From: JADJPO01 sp963750395
GTDB taxonomy: Bacteria; Actinomycetota; Actinomycetes; Actinomycetales; Kineosporiaceae
Reading direction: 5' to 3'
DNA length: 64,000 bases
Assembly: GCA_963750395.1 (NCBI GenBank)
Contig: CAVVQM010000009.1
Location: forward strand, 186,001-250,000
Program-made: the position numbers and the translations under genes
Shown: in pieces, positions 34,365-42,582 of the stretch
How positions within the stretch are numbered: position 1 is the stretch's first letter
How the letters are laid out: each line of letters opens with the position of its first letter
The notes under the pieces: generated by a model
What the model was told of the DNA's origin: nothing
Databases searched by the model: none
Seen by the model: only the letters and a program-made list of their open reading frames with translations

Positions 34365-35173
34365 CGGGGTTTCGCGTCCCACCACAGCGTCACCATGCGA
34401 CGCGGTTCCGGCGGCCCCAGCGCGGCCATCGCCTCCGCGATCTCGCCGTCGCGCTCGGCGGGTAGGCAGAGCCGGATCCGCGCCAGTTCGACCTGTCGTC
34501 GCGGGCTCAGCCGGGTCCGCCTCGAGTGCTCGGCGGCCTCGTCGGTCCACGCCCTGGCCCGGACCGGCAGGCCGGCCTCGATCAGGACGGCGCGCGCGTC
34601 GTCCGCGGTCGGGCCGCCGGGACGGTCCAGGCCCCAGAAGTGCTTCCAGAGCCCGGCCAGGTGCGACAGGGGATGTCGCTCGGGCAGTTCGAGGACCACA
34701 CGCCGGCGGGCGTGGGCGGTGGCGGCCAGGGCGAAGGCGCCCAGGTCGGTGACGTTGTAGGCGACGTGGTGGGCAACGACCACCTCGGCGTCCGGCGCCC
34801 GATCGGCGATCTGCGGCCAGGAGCCGAGCAGTCCTGCGTGGGCGACGCCGCGACGTCCGGCGGCCTCCGCGAACGCCGCGAGCATCCCGGGCGATGAGTC
34901 GACCCCGGTGACCCGCGTCGCGGGCGGCACCAGGGCCAGACCCGCGCGTCCTCCGCCGCAACCGAGGTCGAGCACGGAGCGGTCGCCGTACGGACCGTCC
35001 TCGAGCGCCTGCCGGGCCAGCCGGTGCGACGGCGAGTCGGGGATCGCACCGTCGTCGACGGTGAACCGATCGACGGGGCAGATCCACGGGGAGCTCGGCG
35101 CCGCCTGGATGATGTGGTCCGGGATGCGCCAGGCCTCAAGCCCGGCGGCCCAGCGACCTGCCGCCGTCGCCAT
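34277..35173 (-). CDS. SAM-dependent methyltransferase
   Basis: About 298 residues. Class I methyltransferase: SVLDLGCGGGRAGLALVPPA (motif I), TRVTGVDSSPGMLAAFAEAA (motif II acidic residue), DAEVVVAHHVAYNVTDLGAF (motif IV region), VVLELPERHPLS. Substrate unknown. The ATG at 35173 gives a normal N-terminus; the frame stays open further upstream. The C-terminal 29 residues are encoded opposite the end of the DUF2993 gene and do not look like the family, so the real 3' end could be nearer 34370. Confidence 0.82.
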   Translation of the reverse strand: MATAAGRWAAGLEAWRIPDHIIQAAPSSPWICPVDRFTVDDGAIPDSPSHRLARQALEDGPYGDRSVLDLGCGGGRAGLALVPPATRVTGVDSSPGMLAAFAEAAGRRGVAHAGLLGSWPQIADRAPDAEVVVAHHVAYNVTDLGAFALAATAHARRRVVLELPERHPLSHLAGLWKHFWGLDRPGGPTADDARAVLIEAGLPVRARAWTDEAAEHSRRTRLSPRRQVELARIRLCLPAERDGEIAEAMAALGPPEPRRMVTLWWDAKPRQPSIDTSAPVAIRSTPSGSERTSSTVKP

Positions 35174-35356
35174 GGCGTGTGACGGTACCCGCGTGACATG
35201 CACGTCCGCACGCCACCACCCGCAGGGCCGGCACGGCGGCGGCGAACCGCGGGCGGGACGTTCGGCTTCGCTCGGGCCCGGCCGCCCGCCGCAGACTCGG
35301 GGGAGGCAAGGCAGGTCTGGGCAGCGTCGCGGTCGATCGTGCCGTGGGAGGTGGCC

Positions 35357-35803
35357 ATGCAGTACGACGAGAGCGTGGTGATTGCGCGGTCTCCGTCCGA
35401 GGTCTTCGCCTTCTTGGCCGATGTTCAGGAGCACGCCGTCGGTCCTGGGTCGCCGGTGGCGGAGATGGAGAAGATTCCACCGGGTCCCACCGGTGTCGGC
35501 ACGAGGTGGCGCGAGGTGGTGCGACTGGGTCACCGGTTCCGCATGACCATGTGGGGCGAGGTGACAGCCCTGGTGCCCGAGCGGTTGCTGGCGCTGCGGT
35601 TCTGGGGCGGCAGCATGCGCGGCACCCTCGTGTACACCGTCCGGCCCGACGACGGGCATGCCGTCCTGCGGCAACAGGAGTCGATGCAGACGGTCGGATG
35701 GTTGCGCCCCTTCGGGTGGGTGGTGGGCCGGGCCCTGCTACCCCGCCTGCACGAGCGGCTGCTGTCCATCCGCGACCAACTGGAGGCAGCCCCCGCCGGC
35801 TGA
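35357..35803 (+). CDS. SRPBCC (START-like) family protein
   Basis: About 148 residues. Polyketide-cyclase/dehydrase-like fold: MQYDESVVIARSPSEVFAFL, VGTRWREVVRLGHRFRMTMW, FWGGSMRGTLVYTVRPDDGH and a long C-terminal helix LLPRLHERLLSIRDQLEAAP. It should bind a hydrophobic ligand; no specific role can be assigned. The ATG at 35357 follows GGGAGGTGGCC; the open frame upstream lacks similarity. It precedes a geranylgeranyl-reductase-like gene by 60 bases. Confidence 0.85.
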   Translation: MQYDESVVIARSPSEVFAFLADVQEHAVGPGSPVAEMEKIPPGPTGVGTRWREVVRLGHRFRMTMWGEVTALVPERLLALRFWGGSMRGTLVYTVRPDDGHAVLRQQESMQTVGWLRPFGWVVGRALLPRLHERLLSIRDQLEAAPAG

Positions 35804-35863
35804 ACGAACTGACGTGGTGCACGCCGGGGAGGCCAGGCGTGGTCGAGGGGCAGACTGGGCCAG

Positions 35864-36985
35864 GTGTGGGACCTCGTCGTCGTGGGTGCCGGGCCGGCCG
35901 GATCGGCGGCCGCACTCGGCGCGCTCGCGGAGCGGCCCGACGCGCGGGTGCTCGTGCTGGACCGCGCGGACTTCCCGCGTGACAAGTCCTGCGGCGACGG
36001 AATCGCACCGCATGCGCTTGACGTGCTGGCCTCCGTCGGGTGCCACGATGCCGTTCACGGGTATCGTCCGGCCTCCGGGCTCCGGTTGGGATTCGCCGAC
36101 GGGGTCCACGCGGCCGGAGCCATGCGTCGCGCCGCCTACGTCGTACCCCGTGCAGTACTGGACGCCCGACTGGTCGACACGGCGGTGTCGCGGGGCGCCG
36201 TCCTTCGGCGGCACCGGGTCCGGCGGGTCGAGGTCCGGCCCGACGCCGCGGTGCTCGACGGCGAGATCTCCGCCCGTGCGGTGGTGGCCGCGGACGGCGC
36301 CTCGTCCGTCGTCCGCGGCCAGCTGGGCATTTCGCAGCCTCGCGAGGGGCATGTCGCGGTCGCCATCCGCGGCTACGCGCCGGTCACACCCGCCTTCGAG
36401 CACGAGCAGGTCATCGCCTTCGACGCCGAGCGCTGGCCGGCGTATGCCTGGTCCTTCCCGATCGGGAACGGGCGGGCCAATGTGGGCTACGGCGAGGTGC
36501 TCCGCGCAGGTCGGCCGCTGACCCGTGCGCACCTGCTGGAACGCCTGGAGGACGTACTGCCCGGCGCGGGCAGGGAGGCCGTCGGGTGGCGCGCCCACCA
36601 CCTGCCGCTGTCCTCAGGTCGGCCGCGCCAGCCCGACGGCCGGGTACTGCTGGCCGGCGACGCGATGTCGCTCGTCAACCCGCTGACAGGGGAGGGCATC
36701 TACTACGCGGTGCTGTCCGGCGTGCTGGCCGGACGGGCCGCAGTCGGCGGCCGCGACCCCGGACGGGTCTACCGCGCCCGTCTCGGCGACGAGCTGGGGC
36801 GGCACCTGCGGCACACCACTGTTGCGGCCGCGATGGCCCGGCGACGGTGGGTGGTGGAGTCCGGGGTCGCCGCGGCCCGGGCAGACCGTCGGGCATTCGA
36901 CGACCTGGTCGAGCTCGGCCTCGGGCGCGGGCTGCTCGGAGCGCGGCTCGTGGGTGGCCTCGTCCTGGCGCTTGCATCTCGCTGA
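35864..36985 (+). CDS. FAD-dependent geranylgeranyl reductase-family oxidoreductase
   Basis: About 373 residues. N-terminal FAD motif DLVVVGAGPAGSAAALGALA, then the family hallmark PRDKSCGDGIAPHAL, a second FAD motif VVAADGASSVVRGQLG and GRVLLAGDAMSLVNPLTGEG IYYA-type third motif. The group reduces isoprenoid double bonds, for example of menaquinone or lipid side chains; the true substrate is not known. GTG start at 35864. Ends 38 bases before the dioxygenase gene. Confidence 0.88.
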   Translation: MWDLVVVGAGPAGSAAALGALAERPDARVLVLDRADFPRDKSCGDGIAPHALDVLASVGCHDAVHGYRPASGLRLGFADGVHAAGAMRRAAYVVPRAVLDARLVDTAVSRGAVLRRHRVRRVEVRPDAAVLDGEISARAVVAADGASSVVRGQLGISQPREGHVAVAIRGYAPVTPAFEHEQVIAFDAERWPAYAWSFPIGNGRANVGYGEVLRAGRPLTRAHLLERLEDVLPGAGREAVGWRAHHLPLSSGRPRQPDGRVLLAGDAMSLVNPLTGEGIYYAVLSGVLAGRAAVGGRDPGRVYRARLGDELGRHLRHTTVAAAMARRRWVVESGVAAARADRRAFDDLVELGLGRGLLGARLVGGLVLALASR

Positions 36986-37023
36986 TGCGACAGCTACTTT
37001 AGTTGAAAGCAGAAGGAGTTGTC

Positions 37024-37875
37024 GTGCATCCGTACCAGGCCTTCCTCTCCCAGGCGATACCCGTCGCTCGCCGGCACGGCACCTGGAGCGAGGCCGACGG
37101 CGAGCTGCCGAGCCTCTACGTCAGTCACGGGGCACCGCCCCTGCTGGAGAGCCGGGTCTGGATGGACGAGTTGTTCACCTGGTCCACCCGACTGCCCAAG
37201 CCCAGGGACATCCTCATCGTGAGCGCCCACTGGGAGGCCGCGCCGCTCAGTTTGAGCCACAGCGCGCCGGGAACCCCCCTGGTCTACGACTTCGCCGGCT
37301 TCGACCCGATGTACCACGGGCTCACCTACCCGACCCCGGACGCCGGCGCGCTCGCCGATCGGGTGACCTCGGCGATGCCCGACGGTGAGCCCGTGCACCG
37401 GCACACCGAGCGCGGGCTGGACCACGGCGCCTGGATCCCTCTGATGGTCATGTACCCCTTGGCCGACGTCCCGGTGTTGCAGATGAGCATGCCGACGCAC
37501 GATCCGCAGCGGCTGCTCGAACTGGGCGCCCGACTGCGACCCCTGCGTGAAGAGGGCACCCTGATCATCGGTTCGGGCTTCATGACCCACGGCCTGCCCT
37601 TCCTCACCCGCGAGCAGTTCACGGGCCGGGGCCCGGCGCCCACCTGGTCGAGCGAGTTCGACGACTGGGCCGCCCGCGCGCTCGCCGACGCGGACCTCGA
37701 CGAGTTGGCCGCCTTCGCAGACCGCGCACCCGGCATGCCGTACGCCCACCCGACCGTCGAGCACTATGTGCCCCTGTTCGTCACCCTCGGCGCCGCCTCG
37801 GGTGCGCGAGCGCTGCGCACCACCGTGGAGGGCTACTTCTTCGGACTGTCCAAACGCTCCTTCGAGGCCGCTTGA
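37024..37875 (+). CDS. DODA-type extradiol ring-cleavage dioxygenase (LigB superfamily)
   Basis: About 283 residues. Metal ligands and catalytic histidines of class III dioxygenases: LYVSHGAPPLLE, ILIVSAHWEAAPLSLSHSAP, GLDHGAWIPLMVMYP and GSGFMTHGLPFL, plus HPTVEHYVPLFVTLGAAS. Related YgiD and plant DODA enzymes cleave catechols such as DOPA. The GTG at 37024 has AGGAG seven bases before it; an in-frame TTG at 37003 is less likely. The AT-rich TTTAGTTGAAAG just upstream stands out in this GC-rich DNA and may hold a promoter or operator. Confidence 0.88.
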   Translation: MHPYQAFLSQAIPVARRHGTWSEADGELPSLYVSHGAPPLLESRVWMDELFTWSTRLPKPRDILIVSAHWEAAPLSLSHSAPGTPLVYDFAGFDPMYHGLTYPTPDAGALADRVTSAMPDGEPVHRHTERGLDHGAWIPLMVMYPLADVPVLQMSMPTHDPQRLLELGARLRPLREEGTLIIGSGFMTHGLPFLTREQFTGRGPAPTWSSEFDDWAARALADADLDELAAFADRAPGMPYAHPTVEHYVPLFVTLGAASGARALRTTVEGYFFGLSKRSFEAA

Positions 37876-37924
37876 GCCCCACGTCGCCGGCCGGCCCGCT
37901 GCCCGAGAACGCCGGTGGCCCCGA

Positions 37925-38200
37925 TCAGGCCAGGGAGAGGAACAGCTTCTCGAGCTCGTCGGTGTTCATCTTGCCCTCGCCGCCCTCGCTGTTCTCGTCC
38001 TCGATCAGGCACTGACGCAGGCTGCTGGCGACCAGCTTGAACCCGGCCCGGTCCAACGCACGGGAGGCGGCGGCGAGCTGGGTGACGATGTCACGACAGG
38101 GCCGACCGCTCTCGATCATCGTGATCACACCGTCTATCTGGCCGCGCGCCCGGCGCAGCCGGTTGATCACCTGTCGCGCCTCGTCCTCGTCCATGTCCAT
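37925..38200 (-). CDS. cstR: CstR-like persulfide-sensing repressor (CsoR family)
   Basis: About 91 residues, all-helical CsoR/RcnR fold: VINRLRRARGQIDGVITMIE, then Cys35 in SGRPCRDIVTQLAAASRALD and Cys64 in ASSLRQCLIED. Copper-sensing CsoR has Cys-His-Cys with histidine four residues before the second cysteine; here that position (60) is Ser, the CstR pattern for persulfide sensing through a Cys-Cys tri- or tetrasulfide link. AGGAGG precedes the ATG at 38200. It is divergent from the persulfide dioxygenase-rhodanese gene, with operator palindromes at both promoters, which strongly supports the sensing role. Confidence 0.88.
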   Translation of the reverse strand: MDMDEDEARQVINRLRRARGQIDGVITMIESGRPCRDIVTQLAAASRALDRAGFKLVASSLRQCLIEDENSEGGEGKMNTDELEKLFLSLA

Positions 38201-38248
38201 GTCGACCGACCTCCTGAACGGACCGTCTCCGCGATCTCCGAACGGCCC

Positions 38249-38270
38249 ATACTACCCCCTGGGGTATGCG
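38249..38270. promoter_or_regulatory. CstR operator near its own gene
   Basis: TACCCCCTGGGGTA at 38253-38266, part of a wider ATACTACCCCCTGGGGTAT context, is a G/C-tract palindrome like CsoR and CstR sites (ATACCCC-GGGGTAT). It is about 50 bases upstream of the cstR start and suits autorepression. Confidence 0.8.
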
Positions 38271-38430
38271 CCCGTCCCTTCGGCGGACCCACCGGACGTC
38301 CAAGGGTCGCCCGGTGGGGGCCGGGTCGGGTATGTCCGTACATCTTACCCGTTTCAAGTCTTTCAGATGGCCTCTTGTCCGGACATCCCCACAGGTGTCA
38401 CACTCCGATTAGCACGTCCGTGCGTCGGGA

Positions 38431-38450
38431 ATATACCCGGTGGGGTATAT
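38431..38450. promoter_or_regulatory. CstR operator at the cstB promoter
   Basis: ATATACCC-GGTG-GGGTATAT, perfect eight-base arms with a four-base spacer, 47 bases upstream of the cstB GTG. It matches the CstR/CsoR operator type and the second site at 38253. Persulfide stress should release the repressor here. Confidence 0.85.
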
Positions 38451-38496
38451 CTTGAAGCCCGCACCCACCCGTTGCCAGCTCCGCCCGGAGGACACC

Positions 38497-39870
38497 GTGT
38501 ACTTCGCCCAGCACTACCTCGACTGCCTCTCCCAGGCCACCTATCTCGTCGGGGACACCACCACCGGCCAGGCCGTTCTGGTGGATCCCCGCAGGGACAT
38601 CTCCGACTTCCTGGCCGACGCCGAGGCGAACGGACTGCGGATCGTCGGTGTGATCAACACGCATTTCCACGCCGACTTCCTGGCCGGACACCTCGAGGTT
38701 GCCGAGGCGACCGGCGCGTGGATCGGGTACGGTCGCGCCGCGCAGGCCGAGTACGAGGTCCGCCACCTCGCCGACGGGGAGCGCATCGAGCTCGGCGAGG
38801 TCGTCCTGGAGATCATGGAGACGCCGGGGCACACCCCCGAGTCGATCAGCGTGCTGGTCTATGAGAGGGCCGGTGACGAGGTCCCGTACGGCGTGCTCAC
38901 CGGGGACGCCCTGTTCATCGGCGACGTCGGTCGGCCCGACCTTCTCGCCTCGATCGGCGTGACCGCCGACGAACTCGGCACGATGCTCTACCACTCGGTC
39001 CAGACCAAGCTGATGGGTCTGCCGGACGAGGTCCGGGTCTTCCCCGCGCACGGGGCCGGGTCGGCGTGCGGCAAGAACCTGTCCACCGAGAAGCAGTCCA
39101 CGATCGGCGAGCAGCGCCGCACCAACTACGCCTGCCAGCCGATGACCGAGGACCAGTTCGTCGCCCTGGTCACGGCCGGACAGCCGTCGGCGCCGGAGTA
39201 CTTCGTCTACGACGCGATCCTGAACCGCAAGGACCGGGCGGTCCTGGACTCCGAGCGCCAGGTGCCCGCACTGGACGCCGGGGCGTTCCGGGCGGCCATG
39301 CCCGGCACCGTCCTGGTCGACGCCCGTGAGGTCATCGACTTCGCCGCCGGACACCTGCGGGGGTCGTTGAACGTGCCCGCGGACGGTCGCTTCGCCGAGA
39401 CCGCCGGCATGGTGCTGCAGCCGCAGGACCGCATCCTGCTGATCACCCCGGAGGGCGTCGAGCAGGAGACCGCGATCCGCCTGGCCCGGATCGGGTTCGA
39501 TCACGTCGAGGGCTACCTGGCCGAGCCCGACCAGTCCCTGGTGGAGCTGGCGGATATGGTGGTCCAGGCGAGCCGTCTGACGCCCTACCAGCTGGACGAG
39601 GCCATCGCCGCGGGAACACCCCTGGTCCTGGACGTGCGCAACCTCGGCGAGCGCGAGGTGTCCGCCCTCCCCGACTCGCTGCACATCCCTCTGGCTGAGC
39701 TCAGTCGGCGCATCGACGAGGTGCCCGCCGATCGTCCCGTGGTCGCCTACTGCGCGGGAGGCTGGCGATCGAGCGTCGCCGCGAGCGTGCTGCGCCGGCA
39801 GGGTCTGACCGACGTCTCCGACCTGCTCGGCGGGTACGCCGCCTGGGAGGCCGTTCACGCGGCAGCGTGA
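38497..39870 (+). CDS. cstB: CstB-like persulfide dioxygenase-rhodanese fusion
   Basis: About 457 residues, the same length class as Staphylococcus CstB. Residues 1-250: metallo-beta-lactamase persulfide dioxygenase with NTHFHADFLAGH, ETPGHTPESISVLVY, LTGDALFIGDVGRPDLL and FPAHGAGSACGKNLS. Then a degenerate rhodanese domain (VDAREVIDFAAGHLRGSLNV) with no active-site cysteine, and an active rhodanese domain at the end with Cys419 in VVAYCAGGWRSSVAASVLR. It oxidises low-molecular-weight persulfides and forms thiosulfate. The GTG follows GGAGGACACC. Controlled by the divergent CstR-like gene. Confidence 0.92.
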   Translation: MYFAQHYLDCLSQATYLVGDTTTGQAVLVDPRRDISDFLADAEANGLRIVGVINTHFHADFLAGHLEVAEATGAWIGYGRAAQAEYEVRHLADGERIELGEVVLEIMETPGHTPESISVLVYERAGDEVPYGVLTGDALFIGDVGRPDLLASIGVTADELGTMLYHSVQTKLMGLPDEVRVFPAHGAGSACGKNLSTEKQSTIGEQRRTNYACQPMTEDQFVALVTAGQPSAPEYFVYDAILNRKDRAVLDSERQVPALDAGAFRAAMPGTVLVDAREVIDFAAGHLRGSLNVPADGRFAETAGMVLQPQDRILLITPEGVEQETAIRLARIGFDHVEGYLAEPDQSLVELADMVVQASRLTPYQLDEAIAAGTPLVLDVRNLGEREVSALPDSLHIPLAELSRRIDEVPADRPVVAYCAGGWRSSVAASVLRRQGLTDVSDLLGGYAAWEAVHAAA

Positions 39871-39957
39871 ACGGCCGCACGCCGGGGACCCCACGGGTAG
39901 ATTCATGACCACGCGGACTCAGGAATCTCAGACCAGCACCCGGGGGGCCGGCCAGCG

Positions 39958-40827
39958 GTGAACCGAACCAGGCACGATGACGAGCCGGACGTCGAGGATG
40001 CCCCGGCCGCGACCGACTCCGCCCGGCAGCTCGACCGGAACAGCCCGATGCCCTTGTGGGCGCAGCTGCACGACGACCTGAGTCGTCGGCTGACCCTGGG
40101 CGAGTTCGACCGGGCCTTTCCGGGAGAGCTCGACCTCGTCTCCGAGTACGCGGTCTCCCGGCACACCGTGCGCGAGGCCCTCCGACGGCTGCGCGATCGC
40201 GGCGTCCTGGACACCGCGCGCGGACGGGCCACCCAGGTGCGTCGCCGCATCGAGCAACCGCTCGGCTCGCTCTACTCGCTCTTCCGCGAGGTGGAGAACC
40301 TGGGCATGGTCCAGGCCAGCGTCGTCCTGAGACAGGCCATCGTGACCGATCCCACCGCCGCAGGACAGCTGGACCTCGCCGACGAGACGGAGCTGTTCCA
40401 CCTCGAACGGGTCCGGCTGGCCGACGGGGAACCCCTTGCGCACGATCGGGTCTGGTTGCCGGCCGAGCCGGTCCGGAGCCTGCTCGAGACCGACTTCGCC
40501 CGCACCTCGCTCTACGAGGAACTCGCCGCTCGCTGCGGCATCGCGCTGACCGACGGCTCGGAGCGGATCAGTGCCGCCACCCCGACCGGCGACGAGCGTC
40601 GGTTGCTGGCGATGCCCCAGGGGACGGCGTGCCTGCGGATCCAGCGTCTCGGCCGGCACGCGAACACCCTGCTGGAGGTGCGTGACACCCTCATCCGTGG
40701 CGATCGCTACAGTCTCGTCGCCGGATGGTCCAGCAACGGCTACTCGATAGCGGCCGCGGCGCGAACCCCTCAGCCGCGCCCGAGTCATCACACTGAGTCA
40801 GCTACGAGTACACATGGTCAATATTGA
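39958..40827 (+). CDS. GntR-family regulator (UTRA ligand domain)
   Basis: About 289 residues. N-terminal winged helix after MPLWAQLHDDLSRRLTLGEF, DLVSEYAVSRHTVREALRRL and RDRGVLDTARGRATQVR. C-terminal UTRA domain: LFHLERVRLADGEPLAHDRV, DFARTSLYEELAARCGIAL, and LLEVRDTLIRGDRYSLVAGW. HutC/DasR-type proteins of this group bind sugar phosphates or organic acids. A perfect palindrome overlaps its stop codon and lies ahead of the diguanylate cyclase gene. The GTG at 39958 is preferred; start could be internal. Confidence 0.88.
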   Translation: MNRTRHDDEPDVEDAPAATDSARQLDRNSPMPLWAQLHDDLSRRLTLGEFDRAFPGELDLVSEYAVSRHTVREALRRLRDRGVLDTARGRATQVRRRIEQPLGSLYSLFREVENLGMVQASVVLRQAIVTDPTAAGQLDLADETELFHLERVRLADGEPLAHDRVWLPAEPVRSLLETDFARTSLYEELAARCGIALTDGSERISAATPTGDERRLLAMPQGTACLRIQRLGRHANTLLEVRDTLIRGDRYSLVAGWSSNGYSIAAAARTPQPRPSHHTESATSTHGQY

Positions 40828-40829
40828 CC
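40816..40829. promoter_or_regulatory. Perfect palindrome overlapping the GntR stop codon
   Basis: GGTCAATATTGACC is a 14-base perfect inverted repeat whose right half includes the TGA of the gntR gene and abuts a TTGACC -35-like sequence (40832). The GGTC-n-GACC form recalls DasR/HutC-type operators. It lies 137 bases upstream of the diguanylate cyclase start, so the upstream regulator may control it. Confidence 0.6.
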
Positions 40830-40965
40830 CCTTGACCTCATCTGTTACGACAGAGATGTTCCGAGTATCGTCAGTCCGGACATTCGCACCGCGCGTGCGA
40901 CTCGCGACCCGAGGAGCCCTAAGGATCGTGAGCAACACAGTGCGGCCGCCCCAGGGCGAGCCGCG

Positions 40966-42582
40966 ATGAAGGATGCCACCGCGGCGGGAGCCGCCGCGCG
41001 CGGCCCCGTCGTGCTGCCCGTCGAGCCGAGTCGCCTTGACCGCCCGCAGTCCATCGTGCGCGCCTACGAGCTGATCGGGCAGGCCCCGGACCGGATCGGG
41101 GAGTCCGAGATCACCGCGCGCCTGGAGATCGCCCGTCGCAACCGCTGGTGGGAGGTGGTCTGCCTGCTCCACCTGGCCGGCTCGAAGCTGGACGTCGCCG
41201 ACCCCGCCGCCGCGGGACACCTGGAGGCCATGAACGAGGCCGCGGAGCGTTCTGGCGACGACTCGCTGATCGCCTGCGCCCTGGCGGTCAGGGTCGAACA
41301 GGGGCGCGGCGATCAGGCGGATCTGGCCCGCGCCGCGGTGATGCTGGACGATCTGTCCGGGTCCGTCGTCCACCGCCCGATGGCCTACGTCGCCTTGAGC
41401 CTGGGCTACTTCCGGGGAAGCCTGTGGGAACTCAGCCACGACATGCTCGACCGCGCGACGGCCGCTCTCGACGAGACCTGGCCACCAGGTCTGGCGCGGG
41501 TCCAGGAGCTGGTGATCGAGATCATCGCCCTGAACCGCTACAGCCAGGCGGTGCCCAGGGTCTGCTCGCTGCTCGAACTGGGGGAACGGGACCAGGCACG
41601 CCACGCCGCGCGGGAATCCCTGGAGATCGCCGACCGGATGCTCGAGGTTCTGGCCCGCCGGGCGCGCATCCGGATCTCCCCGGGCGTCGAGGCGGCCATC
41701 TCGTTGCTCGGCGCGTCAGCCGCCCGACCCCGAAGGATCGACGCCCGCGATCTGCTGCACTCGTTGCCACCCCTGGGCCAGCAGGGCTTCCGGGCCATGG
41801 CGCTGCTGGCCGAGGCCGTCGAGCGACTGGACGCCGGAGACGCCGGGGATGCGGCCGCACTCGCGGAGAGTGCTCTGCTGCACGAGGACCCTCACTTCGG
41901 CAGCTGGCTGACCCGGTTCGCGCTCTACATGTCGGCACAGGCCGACACGTTCAGCCCGGGATGGCGTCGTCTCGCGGCGCATCAGGCTCGTGAGCACCAG
42001 GACCGCCGCGAGTACCTGCTCCGGGCGGCCAGGACCCAGCTGACCGCGGAACGCTCACTGCTGGAGACCGACCGTTCGCACCTTCGCGCCTATGTCGACG
42101 AACTGACCGGACTGGGAAACCGGTACGCCTACCGGCGCTTCGTGGCCCGACTGCGACAGGGCCCACCCGAGGAGGCGGTCGCCGTCCTGATGCTCGACGT
42201 CGATCACTTCAAGGAGGTCAACGACCGGTACGGCCACGCCGTCGGCGACGAGGTCCTGCGCCGGCTGGGGGCCACCGTGCTGGCCGCGACCCGCAGCGAC
42301 GACCTGGCGGTGCGGGTCGGCGGCGACGAGTTCCTCGTTCTGCTCACGGGTCGACCGGAGGCCGAGGTCCGGCAGTGGGCCGGCCGTCTGGTGAGCCGGG
42401 TGCAGGACACAGACTGGTCCTCTGCCACCGAGGGCCTGAGCGTCGGCGTCAGCCTGGGCCTGTCGTTCGGGCCGGCGGCGGACCTGGAGAGCCTGCTGCA
42501 CTCGGCCGACCACAACATGTACGCCGCGAAGACCGCCGGCCGGGGCCGCTTGGTGCACGACGAGGACTCGCTGCCCGCCTGA
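40966..42582 (+). CDS. Diguanylate cyclase with helical-repeat N-terminal region
   Basis: About 538 residues. Residues 30-360 are helical with TPR-like Ala/Leu repeats and no membrane helix, likely a cytosolic input or scaffold. A short coiled coil leads to the GGDEF domain: DELTGLGNRYAYRRFVARLR, MLDVDHFKEVNDRYGHAVGD and GGDEF at 452-456 with an intact RxxD inhibitory site (Arg443-Asp446). It should make cyclic-di-GMP from GTP with product feedback. The 3' end overlaps the convergent alpha/beta hydrolase by 134 bases. Confidence 0.9.
   Translation: MKDATAAGAAARGPVVLPVEPSRLDRPQSIVRAYELIGQAPDRIGESEITARLEIARRNRWWEVVCLLHLAGSKLDVADPAAAGHLEAMNEAAERSGDDSLIACALAVRVEQGRGDQADLARAAVMLDDLSGSVVHRPMAYVALSLGYFRGSLWELSHDMLDRATAALDETWPPGLARVQELVIEIIALNRYSQAVPRVCSLLELGERDQARHAARESLEIADRMLEVLARRARIRISPGVEAAISLLGASAARPRRIDARDLLHSLPPLGQQGFRAMALLAEAVERLDAGDAGDAAALAESALLHEDPHFGSWLTRFALYMSAQADTFSPGWRRLAAHQAREHQDRREYLLRAARTQLTAERSLLETDRSHLRAYVDELTGLGNRYAYRRFVARLRQGPPEEAVAVLMLDVDHFKEVNDRYGHAVGDEVLRRLGATVLAATRSDDLAVRVGGDEFLVLLTGRPEAEVRQWAGRLVSRVQDTDWSSATEGLSVGVSLGLSFGPAADLESLLHSADHNMYAAKTAGRGRLVHDEDSLPA

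Noticed and set aside
38326..38348. Third CstR operator (GGGTATGTCC...TACCC)
   Set aside because: Arms are only partly symmetric and the spacing differs from the two clear sites.
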